Shown here: one piece after another, positions 1 to 7,327 of the stretch
Position numbering within the stretch: the stretch's first letter is position 1
Layout: each line of letters begins with the position of its first letter
DNA from: Lysinibacillus xylanilyticus
Lineage (GTDB): Bacteria > Bacillota > Bacilli > Bacillales_A > Planococcaceae
Direction: 5' to 3'
Length of the DNA stretch: 64,000 nt
Assembly: GCF_001708185.1 (NCBI RefSeq)
Contig: NZ_MDDN01000001.1
Coordinates: 372,001-436,000 of the forward strand
Made by a program: the position numbers and the translations under genes
The notes under the pieces: model-generated
Databases searched by the model: none
Seen by the model: only the letters and a program-made list of their open reading frames with translations
What the model was told of the DNA's origin: nothing

Positions 1-1003
1 AAAACGTTGTTAACAATGATACTACTGGACCGCTTTGCGTTGGGAATAGCTGACGTGCATAAGATGTCGTTAACGTCACAATTCCTACAAATGTTAAGCC
101 GAATAAAAACGACGATAATAATACGCTCCATGCTGTTTGTGAAAATACTGGTAACAAGATACCTAAAACTTGCAATATGTATGCCACAAACAATATTTTA
201 ATTGCTGAGAATTTCTCTAATAATACAGTCCAAACAGGTGCTGACGGTATGGCCGCTACCCCAACAATGACCCAGCTATACGAAGAGTACTCTTGCAGTG
301 AAGGAATATTATGAATGATATCCACTAAAAAAGTACCTGTGATAATATAGCCTAACCCCTCTAAGCCATATGCGACAATCAGCCATGGCATAAAGCCCGT
401 TGTCATTTTTGCATCGGAGGATTTTGCGGTCCTCACACTATCCTGTACATCCAAATCTCTCCAAAGTATAAATGTCATTACTAAAAACAGAGCAGATAAA
501 ACCCCTAAGCCGATCCACGTACCTTGCCAAGCAAAACGCGCTTCAAAAGCAGGTACGAATAAACCTGAAATAGCAATTCCTAATCCAATACCACCAAACA
601 AATAGCCTGACCATCGTGTAAGGGCATGCTTTGCTAAATAATCCATAATAATGCTCGATGTTAAGACAAAAATAAGTCCCCCTGTGATGCCTGCAATCAG
701 ACGAAGTACAAGCCAAATACTATATATTTCAATGATTCCCATAAGAACAATAGAAAGGACATTCAAAATAACACTTAACAATAAAAAGTTCTTTTTTTGG
801 CGATTGATAAATCCTGCCCACAACGCGCCAATAAAATAGCCAATATAATTACTTGATGCCAAAAATCCTGCAACTTCAAACGAAAACCCGACATCATTAC
901 GCATAAATGGCAAAATTGGTGTGAATGCAAATCGGCTAATTCCCATTGCCACTACAAGTAATAGCACCCCTCCAAATAAAATTCCAACATGCTGTCGATT
1001 CAT
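1..1003 (-). CDS. YbfB/YjiJ-type MFS transporter (3' end outside window)
   Basis: Open from the ATG at 1003 to the window edge, about 334 codons of a protein normally near 390-400 residues, so the C-terminus is missing. The N-terminus has the signature GISRFAFTPILPFM, typical of the YbfB/YjiJ branch of the major facilitator superfamily, followed by regularly spaced hydrophobic segments and a short charged loop after about 190 residues. A strong ribosome site (GGGGGTGGGG) lies 5-6 nt before the ATG. It is divergent from a LysR regulator across a 117-bp gap, the usual layout when the regulator controls the exporter. The inner-membrane permease assignment is firm; the substrate cannot be told from sequence. 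Confidence 0.88.
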   Translation of the reverse strand, partial: MNRQHVGILFGGVLLLVVAMGISRFAFTPILPFMRNDVGFSFEVAGFLASSNYIGYFIGALWAGFINRQKKNFLLLSVILNVLSIVLMGIIEIYSIWLVLRLIAGITGGLIFVLTSSIIMDYLAKHALTRWSGYLFGGIGLGIAISGLFVPAFEARFAWQGTWIGLGVLSALFLVMTFILWRDLDVQDSVRTAKSSDAKMTTGFMPWLIVAYGLEGLGYIITGTFLVDIIHNIPSLQEYSSYSWVIVGVAAIPSAPVWTVLLEKFSAIKILFVAYILQVLGILLPVFSQTAWSVLLSSFLFGLTFVGIVTLTTSYARQLFPTQSGPVVSLLTTF

Positions 1004-1069
1004 CTCGTCCCCACCCCCTAAAAACTTTTTGTAATTAAAAGGATACAGAGGGAAAATTAATAAATCTAA

Positions 1070-1084
1070 TATATAATTTATATA
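1070..1084. promoter_or_regulatory. Possible LysR-type operator dyad
   Basis: TATATA-ATT-TATATA lies in the intergenic region between the divergent MFS and LysR genes. It fits the loose T-N11-A pattern of LysR-family boxes. The surrounding DNA is extremely AT-rich, so a chance palindrome is quite possible. Confidence 0.35.
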
Positions 1085-1120
1085 AAAGGATAAAAATTTT
1101 TTATAAAAGGTGGATACTTA

Positions 1121-2011
1121 ATGAATTTACATGCTCTTAGATTATTCACAAAAGTAGCTGAACTCAAAAGTGTTTCAAAGGCAGCACAAGCTCTAATGAT
1201 TAGTCAGCCTGCCGTTACCATTCAAATTAAAAATTTAGAAAAAGAACTAGACTTAACTCTTTTAGAATCGAAAGGTAGAGGAATTACCTTAACACAAAAT
1301 GGCGAATTTTTATTTAAACAGGCTCAGCGATTATTTGATTTAGAATTGGATATTGAACACAAATTAGAGCAATTAAAAAACACCGGTAATGAAGAATTAC
1401 AAATTGCTTCTACCCATGTTCCATCCCATTTTTTATTACCGAAATGGCTCGCAAAATATAAGCATGCCTATCCGACAACAAATATCCACATAAAATCGGC
1501 TAATTCTCAACAAGTTATTGAAGAATTACTTCACTATAAGGCTGATATTGCTTTTATCGTAAAAGAGGACGGTCATCATCCAGATATTAATTACCAATTT
1601 CTTATGAATCTCGATTATTGGTTTATCATCCCATACGGACATCCGTTGGCAGATCAAACAGTGACTTTAGCGGAATTAATGCAAGAGCCATTTGTTTCAC
1701 GAGAAGATGGTAGCTCCACAAAAGAATATTTAAACGCTTTATGTAAGGTGCATAAAATCCCGCCACCCAGAGTAGGGCTGCAACTGGATGGTATCAATGA
1801 ATCAATTCACGCCATTGCTGCTGGATATGGTACGATGCTAGCTCCATCTATAGCAGCTTCAAGCTTTCTTCAACGGCAGCAAGTAGCCCGAGTTTTTATA
1901 AAAGACATCGACATTCAGCGTCCTATTTATCTATGCACACGGAAAAATGAACAAAGTACCTCCTCGACCTTTAATACTTTTATTAGTATCGTGAATGACT
2001 CAATTTCATAG
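1121..2011 (+). CDS. LysR-family transcriptional regulator
   Basis: 296 residues, the normal length for the family. The N-terminal winged helix-turn-helix (about residues 1-60) has the typical pattern LRLFTKVAELKSVSKAAQAL followed by SQPAVTIQIKNLEKEL. The rest is a periplasmic-binding-protein-like effector domain with the usual IASTHVPSHFLLPKWL opening. AAGGTGG lies 7 nt before the ATG. It is divergent from the MFS exporter gene, which it probably regulates together with itself. The effector is unknown. A good rho-independent terminator follows directly. Confidence 0.93.
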   Translation: MNLHALRLFTKVAELKSVSKAAQALMISQPAVTIQIKNLEKELDLTLLESKGRGITLTQNGEFLFKQAQRLFDLELDIEHKLEQLKNTGNEELQIASTHVPSHFLLPKWLAKYKHAYPTTNIHIKSANSQQVIEELLHYKADIAFIVKEDGHHPDINYQFLMNLDYWFIIPYGHPLADQTVTLAELMQEPFVSREDGSSTKEYLNALCKVHKIPPPRVGLQLDGINESIHAIAAGYGTMLAPSIAASSFLQRQQVARVFIKDIDIQRPIYLCTRKNEQSTSSTFNTFISIVNDSIS

Positions 2012-2033
2012 CAACCTCTTTTTTAAAAATTGA

Positions 2034-2079
2034 ACTACACAAATTTGTACAACAACAAATTGATGTGTAGTCTTTTTTG
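2034..2079 (+). terminator. Rho-independent terminator after the LysR gene
   Basis: The stem ACTACACA...TGTGTAGT is extended internally by AAATTTGT/ACAAATT-like pairing and is followed by a run of T (CTTTTTTG). Confidence 0.85.
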
Positions 2080-2129
2080 CAAAAATTTGTAACTAACTAT
2101 ATCTCAATTGCTCATTACCAAAACGTGGG

Positions 2130-2584
2130 GGTGATTTCCGTTCCGACTGGGCGCTTTGTTGCTGACGCTTCGCTTTCGCACAGATAAAACATTTGCCGCT
2201 GACGCTTCGCTTTCGCGCAGATAAAACATTTATTGCTGACCTTAGCTTTCGCGCAGATAAAACATTTGTTGCTGTCGCTTCGCTTTCGCGCAGATATAAC
2301 ATTTGTTGCTGACCTTTGCTTTCGCACAGATATAACATTTGTTGCTGACGCTTCGCTTTCGCGCAGATATAACATTTGTTGCTGACGCTTCGCTTTCGCG
2401 CAGATATAACATTTGTTGCTGACGCTTCGCTTTCGCGCAGAGCAGAGCTCCCGGGGGCGTCCGATGAGCCGCTTGGGCCTATACGATGTAGGTCATGAAG
2501 GTGTTATCACAGGACGTGAAGGTTTTAGCCTTCGTTCCTCTATCGCTATCCCCAAGGAGGCGCCCAGCCTCCACTCCAGTCAAC
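2130..2584. repeat. Family-1 dispersed repeat, locus A (TIR-like ends, 8-unit array, hairpin module)
   Basis: The ends are imperfect inverted copies: GTGATTTCCGTTCCGACTGG at the left, and GTTGACTGGAGTGGAGGCTG read inwards from the right. Inside are eight tandem units starting at 2161, 2198, 2235, 2271, 2308, 2344, 2381 and 2418 (period 36-37 bp). Each carries CGCTTCGCTTTCGCGCAG, and most end in ATAT/ATAAAACATTT. A core follows (CGTCCGATGAGCCGC), then the two-stem hairpin module at 2491-2539. Long frames run through the array on both strands, but only because 36 is divisible by 3, so I do not call genes there. It separates the LysR terminator from the guaD promoter. Confidence 0.85.
2491..2539 (+). 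ncRNA. Two-stem hairpin module M1 (candidate structured RNA)
   Basis: GGTCA leader, outer stem GAAGG/CCTTC, inner stem TCAC/GTGA closing the loop AGGAC, TTTTA on the 3' side, and a TTCC tail. It is one of eight copies in the window with the same architecture but different stem sequences. Transcription of it has not been shown. Confidence 0.5.
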
Positions 2585-2724
2585 TAATATACAATGCATA
2601 CGTTTTAACAAAAATAATCCCAAACTTTTGGTGTAGAAGCATCTCGATAATTCCAAAAAGAGGTAGGAATAGACAAAACTTTTTAAAAAACCTAAAACCA
2701 CCCTTGTTAATATTCGTCTTTTTA

Positions 2725-2753
2725 TAGACTTGAAAGTTTAAATAACCTATAAT
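2725..2753 (+). promoter_or_regulatory. Sigma-A-type promoter for guaD
   Basis: TAGACT, 17-bp spacer, perfect TATAAT, about 43 bp before the guaD start. A CGAACATT sequence at 2776-2783 resembles half of a PurR box, but only a single copy is present, so PurR control is not supported. Confidence 0.6.
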
Positions 2754-2795
2754 AATCCATGCATACATAAATACACGAACATTAAGGTGGTTTTT

Positions 2796-4163
2796 ATGAC
2801 TAATTATACGTTAATTTTCAAGGGAACGGCTTTTTCAAGTAAGTCTCCTACTGAAGTACAAATTTTAAAGGATCATCTATTCTTCATTAATGCTGACGGG
2901 ATGATTGAAAAAACTGTAGCTCCTGAACAAGCAGATTATCAAAATCTACTAACTACATATCAACATCAAGAAAATTTCCATCAATTAGCTGCCGGTCAAT
3001 ATTTCTTACCAGGCTTTGTCGATTTGCATGTACATGCACCACAATGGGCACAAGCTGGAACTGCATTAGATATTCCACTTTATGACTGGCTAAATACATA
3101 CACATTCCCTATCGAATCCAAATTCTCTGATTTAGAGTTTGCACAAGAGGTCTATGGAGATTTAGTAAGCACTCTTCTTGCAAATGGAACGACTACATCA
3201 CTCTATTTTGCAACAGTCCATAAAGAAGCGAGCCTGCTATTAGCGAAAATTTGTGCTGAAAAAGGACAACGAGGTCTAGTTGGGAAAGTTGTGATGGATG
3301 ATCCTGAACAAAATCCAGACTATTATCGCGATGCAACTACGCAAACTGCATTAAACGATACAGAAGAATTTATTGTAGCTGTAAAAGAATTAGCAAAATC
3401 AACGAAACAGGGTGTTTATCCAGTTGTAACACCACGCTTTATCCCAAGCTGTACAGACGATGCTTTAAAAGGTTTGGGAGAGTTAGCTGCTAAATATGAT
3501 ACACATATCCAATCTCATTGTAGTGAAAGTGATTGGGCGCACGGCTACGTAAAGGAACGATTTAAGAAAAATGATGCCTTTGCTTTACATGATTTTGGCC
3601 TACTGGGCGATAAATCTGTGATGGCACATTGTAATTTTTTAAATGATGACGATGCACAGTTATTTGCTGAAACAGGCACAGCAATCGGTCATTGTCCAAT
3701 ATCCAATGCTTATTTTGCAAATAGTGTCATTCCAATTGCCCGCTTCCATGCAAAAGGCGTAGATATCGGATTAGGGTCAGATATTTCAGGTGGTTTCTCC
3801 CCTAGCCTATTCGATAATGCTAGACAAGCTGTTATGTCATCTAGAATGCTAGAAGACGGTGTTGATCCATCTCTTCCTACTGAAAAACGAGGTGTTCCAC
3901 ATTCACGTATTACGATTAATGAGGCATTTTATTTAGCAACAGCAGGTGGCGGAGAAAGCTTAAGCCTACCTATTGGCCGTTTACAGGAAAACTACACATG
4001 GGATGTACAAATTATCGATACTAACATACCATCTGCAAAACTTCCTATATTTGATAGCAAGGAAGATTTACAGGATATCTTCCAAAAAATTATGTATCTT
4101 GTGCGCCCAGAAAATATCCGTGAAGTTTGGGTACAAGGTAATAAGGTTCACGCTAGAGCATAA
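2796..4163 (+). CDS. guaD: Guanine deaminase (amidohydrolase type)
   Basis: 455 residues. Hydrolyses guanine to xanthine and ammonia in the cytoplasm. It is the amidohydrolase-fold, zinc-dependent type found in animals and many bacteria, not the small cytidine-deaminase-fold GuaD of B. subtilis. Visible metal and active-site motifs: HVHAPQ near residue 75, QSHCSE near 239, MAHCNF near 275 and GSDISGG near 326. I chose the ATG at 2796 because AAGGTGG lies 5 nt upstream; a GTG three codons earlier overlaps that ribosome site. It is followed after 40 bp by a purine permease, so the pair probably imports and deaminates purines to provide nitrogen. Confidence 0.94.
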   Translation: MTNYTLIFKGTAFSSKSPTEVQILKDHLFFINADGMIEKTVAPEQADYQNLLTTYQHQENFHQLAAGQYFLPGFVDLHVHAPQWAQAGTALDIPLYDWLNTYTFPIESKFSDLEFAQEVYGDLVSTLLANGTTTSLYFATVHKEASLLLAKICAEKGQRGLVGKVVMDDPEQNPDYYRDATTQTALNDTEEFIVAVKELAKSTKQGVYPVVTPRFIPSCTDDALKGLGELAAKYDTHIQSHCSESDWAHGYVKERFKKNDAFALHDFGLLGDKSVMAHCNFLNDDDAQLFAETGTAIGHCPISNAYFANSVIPIARFHAKGVDIGLGSDISGGFSPSLFDNARQAVMSSRMLEDGVDPSLPTEKRGVPHSRITINEAFYLATAGGGESLSLPIGRLQENYTWDVQIIDTNIPSAKLPIFDSKEDLQDIFQKIMYLVRPENIREVWVQGNKVHARA

Positions 4164-4203
4164 ATAAAAATTCTAAATTTACAATTTTGAGGTGTACATC
4201 TTA

Positions 4204-5556
4204 GTGGAAACGCAACATAACAAATTAGCTAACGATAAAATGAAAACTCAGCAATTAACAGTTTTACCAGATGAAAAGGTGTCATTCGGTCAATCAGCTT
4301 TACTTGGTTTACAGCACGTTATGGCAATGGACGTCTATGTAGTGCCTTTCTTAATTGCCATGTTAATCGGTTTACAATCAGGTCAATCAAGCGCATTGAT
4401 TCAATCGACATTTATTGCCGCAGGGATCGCAACGATTATCCAAACTCATTTTTGTATGAAGCTACCGATAGCACAAGGTCCTTCATATGTTCCTCTTGGC
4501 GCCATTGTAGGTATTTATGCTACAAGTGGTGGTGGAGATCTTGGCTGGAGCACTGTGCTAGGAGCAAGCTTAATCGGCGCTATTTTAGTCATTATTTTAG
4601 GTTATACAGGTATATTCAATAAAATCGTCAATACTTTCATTCCTCCACTTGTCGGAGGGACAATTATCTTTGTTGTCGGTCTTTCATTAATGCCTGTAGG
4701 TTTAAGTAATAACATTTTTAACGCAGCGGGTGCATCTATTAACCAAAACATCTATTTGGCTCTCATTTCAGCTACCGTTCTTATCGTTTGCGTTATGCTA
4801 GGTGCAGTCTTTCATAAAAAAGGTCGCGTATTTCGTATCACTTCAGTAATCATTGCTTTAATCGCAGGTAGTATTGCCGCGAATATGATGGGTGTCTTAG
4901 ATTTATCAGCGGTATCACAAGCAAAATGGTTTAGTATGCCTCAAATTCCATTTGTAGATTTCGGCTTTACGTTCAATTTTTCAGCCATCATTACAATGGT
5001 TATTATTTATATCGTCTTAATGGCAGAAACAACAGGTACATGGTTTGCAGTGAGTAATGTCATCGACAAACCATTAACAGATAAACAAATTAATCGAGGC
5101 GTTATCGGAGAAGGAATTGGCTGTTTCGTTGCTTCCTTACTTGGCTCAACTCCTGTCACTGGCTATTCAACAAATGCTGGTGTGATATCGATCACAGGTA
5201 TCGCAAGTCGCCGTGTTTTTATTGCTGCAGGTTTTTGGTTTGTATTATTCGGCTTCTCTGGTAAATTAGCTGCTCTTATTTCTGCAATTCCTTCAGCAGT
5301 TATAGGTGGTGTATTCGTTATCGTTTGTGGCATTATTGCGATCAGTGGTTTACAAGTAATGAAAAATGAACACATTGGTGAAAAGGAAATGTATGTAATC
5401 GCAATACCAGTAATTTTAACATTAGCCCTAACATTACTTCCTAAAGATTTCTTATACTCATTACCAACAACTGTTCAATATTTATTCGGCTCTCCAATTG
5501 CAACAGCTGCTATAGTAGCCATCGTTTTAAATAAAATATTACCTAGTGTGAAATAG
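4204..5556 (+). CDS. NCS2-family purine (xanthine/uric acid/guanine) permease
   Basis: 450 residues with about 14 hydrophobic segments, as usual for the nucleobase:cation symporter-2 family. Family motifs seen: QGPSYVPLGAIVGIYA in the re-entrant TM3 region, AETTGTWFAVSNVIDKPL in TM8, and TNAGVISITGIASR (the NCS2 signature) in TM10. The start is GTG at 4204, 9 nt after GAGGTG; a GTG at 4192 overlaps the ribosome site. It is probably cotranscribed with guaD. Xanthine, guanine or uric acid transport is inferred from the neighbour; specificity is not readable from the sequence. Confidence 0.9.
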   Translation: METQHNKLANDKMKTQQLTVLPDEKVSFGQSALLGLQHVMAMDVYVVPFLIAMLIGLQSGQSSALIQSTFIAAGIATIIQTHFCMKLPIAQGPSYVPLGAIVGIYATSGGGDLGWSTVLGASLIGAILVIILGYTGIFNKIVNTFIPPLVGGTIIFVVGLSLMPVGLSNNIFNAAGASINQNIYLALISATVLIVCVMLGAVFHKKGRVFRITSVIIALIAGSIAANMMGVLDLSAVSQAKWFSMPQIPFVDFGFTFNFSAIITMVIIYIVLMAETTGTWFAVSNVIDKPLTDKQINRGVIGEGIGCFVASLLGSTPVTGYSTNAGVISITGIASRRVFIAAGFWFVLFGFSGKLAALISAIPSAVIGGVFVIVCGIIAISGLQVMKNEHIGEKEMYVIAIPVILTLALTLLPKDFLYSLPTTVQYLFGSPIATAAIVAIVLNKILPSVK

Positions 5557-5567
5557 CTTTAAACTCG

Positions 5568-5611
5568 ATGCACAACTCTCCTATTTTTATAAGAAGAGTT
5601 GTGCATTTTCT
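5568..5611 (+). terminator. Rho-independent terminator after the purine permease
   Basis: A 12-bp perfect stem, ATGCACAACTCT/AGAGTTGTGCAT, followed by TTTTC. Confidence 0.9.
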
Positions 5612-5722
5612 TATTTATGATGTTTTGCAAACCAACATCCCCTTAGCAACTTAAAATTAGGTATAATTTATTATAATTGACGTTTTAAGATAATAGTCCA
5701 TTATAAGCAAGGAGGTAGAAAG

Positions 5723-6280
5723 TTGATAAACATTTTGGTACTAGATGATCATGAGGCCATTGGTGAAGGTATAAAATTATTATTAGAACAAGAAGGCGAT
5801 CTCCATGTTACTGTTGTAAACTCTGGTGAAGAAACGTTGAATATCCTCCTACAGCAAACATTCGATATATTTTTATTTGAAGTAAATATGTATTTTTTAA
5901 ATGATTTAGAATTACTAAAAAAAGTGCAACAATTAAATCCTGAAGTAATCAAAATTATCTACACGGGCTATAACATTGAACCTTTTTTCAATGTATTAGT
6001 AGAATCAGGTGTTTCTGGCTTTGTTAGTAAAACAGTTTCTACGGAAAATCTTATTACGGCAATACGCTCCGCTCTAGATGGGAATGCCATGATCCCAGTG
6101 AAGTTATTACGACAATTAAAAATAGTAGAAAGCCAAAAGAATAAAATGGAAATAATGAATCCGTTAATTCAATATGACCTCAAAAAAAATGAACTAGCTG
6201 TGCTTCAATTAGTGGCAGTTGGAAAAACAAATAAAGAAATAGCAGAAAATTTATTTGTCAGTTTACGCAAAAGAACATAA
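5723..6280 (+). pseudogene. Truncated ComA-like response regulator
   Basis: 185 residues. The receiver domain and the first half of a LuxR/NarL-type HTH resemble the competence/quorum regulator ComA (IYTGYNIEPFF near residues 88-98; SGVSGFVSKTVSTENLI). Two things are wrong. The position where the phospho-acceptor Asp is expected carries Glu (E53 in FDIFLFEVNM). The HTH stops after KEIAENLFVSLRKRT, before the recognition helix. Another frame then runs on into a short membrane segment. The start is TTG at 5723, 7 nt after AAGGAGGT. DNA binding is probably lost. It sits just ahead of a bacteriocin candidate, where an intact ComA-type regulator would make sense. Confidence 0.75.
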
Positions 6281-6380
6281 GTTACAATTCACAACTTGGT
6301 TTGTAGTGATAGGGGCTATGTTGATTGGTGGTTTTTTTGGGAGCTATGTAATTGGTAAAGAAACAGGAAAGGGAAGATAA
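6264..6380 (+). pseudogene. C-terminal remnant of a small membrane protein
   Basis: In the frame +1 to the end of the truncated regulator, about 38 codons read through without a normal start (the first ATG is near 6318). They encode a hydrophobic segment, WFVVIGAMLIGGFFGSYVIG, then KETGKGR and a stop. The stop overlaps the next start as TAATG, which implies former translational coupling to the bacteriocin-like gene. It is best explained as the 3' end of a gene whose 5' end was lost in the deletion that truncated the regulator. Confidence 0.45.
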
Positions 6381-6652
6381 TGTCCCTGAATATGATGAGC
6401 GTAATAGTTCTGACACAAGATGAATTTTACAAACAAGCTGTTCAACAAATGGGCGGTAGTAAAATCGTTACTTTCAGATGGTGTGAATGGGTTGTAGGTG
6501 CACTATGTGGCACTGGTGGTGAAATTGCTTGCTTCGCTTTAGCTGCTGCTCTAGGAATTACTCCAGGAGTTGGTGGACTTACTCTTGCAGGAGTATGTGG
6601 ATTAATTGGAGCATTAGGTTGCACAGGGGCTACATTAGCAATTTGTGGATAG
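6380..6652 (+). CDS. Cysteine-rich bacteriocin-like peptide precursor (halocin-C8-like domain)
   Basis: 90 residues. The first 30-40 residues (MSLNMMSVIVLTQDEFYK...) look like a short leader. The C-terminal ~58 residues are Gly/Ala-rich with six regularly spaced Cys (WCEWVVGALCGTGGEIAC, GVCGLIGALGCTG, ICG-end), a pattern I associate with halocin-C8-like bacteriocin domains in Firmicutes and archaea. The ATG overlaps the upstream stop (TAATG) after GGAAAGGGAAG. No dedicated exporter or maturation enzyme is present in the window. Small hydrophobic proteins follow. The family call rests on cysteine and glycine spacing only and is moderately sure. Confidence 0.6.
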   Translation: MSLNMMSVIVLTQDEFYKQAVQQMGGSKIVTFRWCEWVVGALCGTGGEIACFALAAALGITPGVGGLTLAGVCGLIGALGCTGATLAICG

Positions 6653-6794
6653 TAAATCGTTTACTGCTTAAAGGTGCTAGCACAGCTTCACACAGACAGT
6701 TCACGGACGTACTTGGCTTCGAAAAATCGAAGGAAATACGGTACCATAAGGATTTTGAACTGCAGTTGCCCTAGTCAAAGGTTATAGTAAAAAA

Positions 6795-7022
6795 ATGGAT
6801 ATTTACTATCTCTACTTAAGCGTCTTTCATTTTCTTCAAAAACGGAAGAATTTGAAAATAGAAATTGATGAGGCTGAGAACGTATATTATTCTGAAGAAG
6901 ATCCTTCAGTTTCACCATTTGTACCACCACTAATTGTTTGGGCTGCTGGAGTACTAGCAGCTGTCGGTCTTACTTGGATAGCTGATAAATTATTAGATTG
7001 GGGGCGCACAAAAGTTTTGTGA
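6795..7022 (+). CDS. Small hypothetical protein with C-terminal hydrophobic helix
   Basis: 75 residues. It has a charged, acidic middle (EIDEAENVYYSEEDPS) followed by a single hydrophobic stretch, PPLIVWAAGVLAAVGLTWIA, and a basic end. I do not recognise it. There is no good ribosome site before the ATG (only AAAGG 13 nt away), so the true start may be internal or the gene may be decaying. Its position between the bacteriocin candidate and another small membrane protein suggests an accessory, immunity or second-peptide role; this is inference. Confidence 0.4.
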   Translation: MDIYYLYLSVFHFLQKRKNLKIEIDEAENVYYSEEDPSVSPFVPPLIVWAAGVLAAVGLTWIADKLLDWGRTKVL

Positions 7023-7063
7023 TAAGTATAGAAACAGTAATTCTATAACTAGGATGGTGTGTA

Positions 7064-7264
7064 ATGTCATTGCTCCGTAACCCTATAATGATTGGATTAG
7101 CTATGTTACTTACATCTATAATTCAGAAAATTCTGATTAAAATCGGAATATTCAATAACAACTCTTTACCTTTAGAGTTTTTAAGTTATGTCGTAATTTT
7201 TTTCATAGTTTATGCATTACTTGACATTAAAAATTTGTATATCCTTATTTTGCAGAGAGAGTAG
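7064..7264 (+). CDS. Small two-helix membrane protein (possible immunity protein)
   Basis: 66 residues with two predicted membrane segments (about 10-27 and 38-60) and a short tail. A reasonable ribosome site, AGGATGGTG, lies 6 nt before the ATG. A terminator stem overlaps the stop codon. Small hydrophobic proteins next to bacteriocin genes are often immunity proteins, but no family is recognisable here. Confidence 0.5.
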   Translation: MSLLRNPIMIGLAMLLTSIIQKILIKIGIFNNNSLPLEFLSYVVIFFIVYALLDIKNLYILILQRE

Positions 7265-7284
7265 TGTGAACTACTCTCTTATTT
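7256..7284 (+). terminator. Terminator at the end of the small-peptide island
   Basis: A perfect 10-bp stem, AGAGAGTAGT/ACTACTCTCT, with a GTGA loop. The T-tract is weak (TATTTCT). Confidence 0.6.
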
Positions 7285-7327
7285 CTGAATAAAGTTAGTT
7301 GATACTGAATACAGTAGAACATTATAT

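Noticed and set aside
2161..2441. CRISPR array
   Set aside because: The whole 36-37-bp unit is repeated head to tail without unique spacers, and no cas genes are present.
2093..2445. Long overlapping reading frames on both strands in the arrays at 2.1-2.4, 18.1-18.4 and 40.7-41.1 kb
   Set aside because: They exist because a 36-bp repeat has no stop in several frames. The translations are simple repeats of the unit, have no ribosome sites and differ between loci.
2776..2783. PurR box upstream of guaD
   Set aside because: Only one partial CGAACATT copy is present, overlapping the ribosome-site region. PurR control normally needs two inverted boxes.
6653..6794. Possible insertion-sequence fragment between the bacteriocin candidate and the next small gene
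   Set aside because: The translated pieces resemble no transposase I can name, and no terminal repeats were seen.
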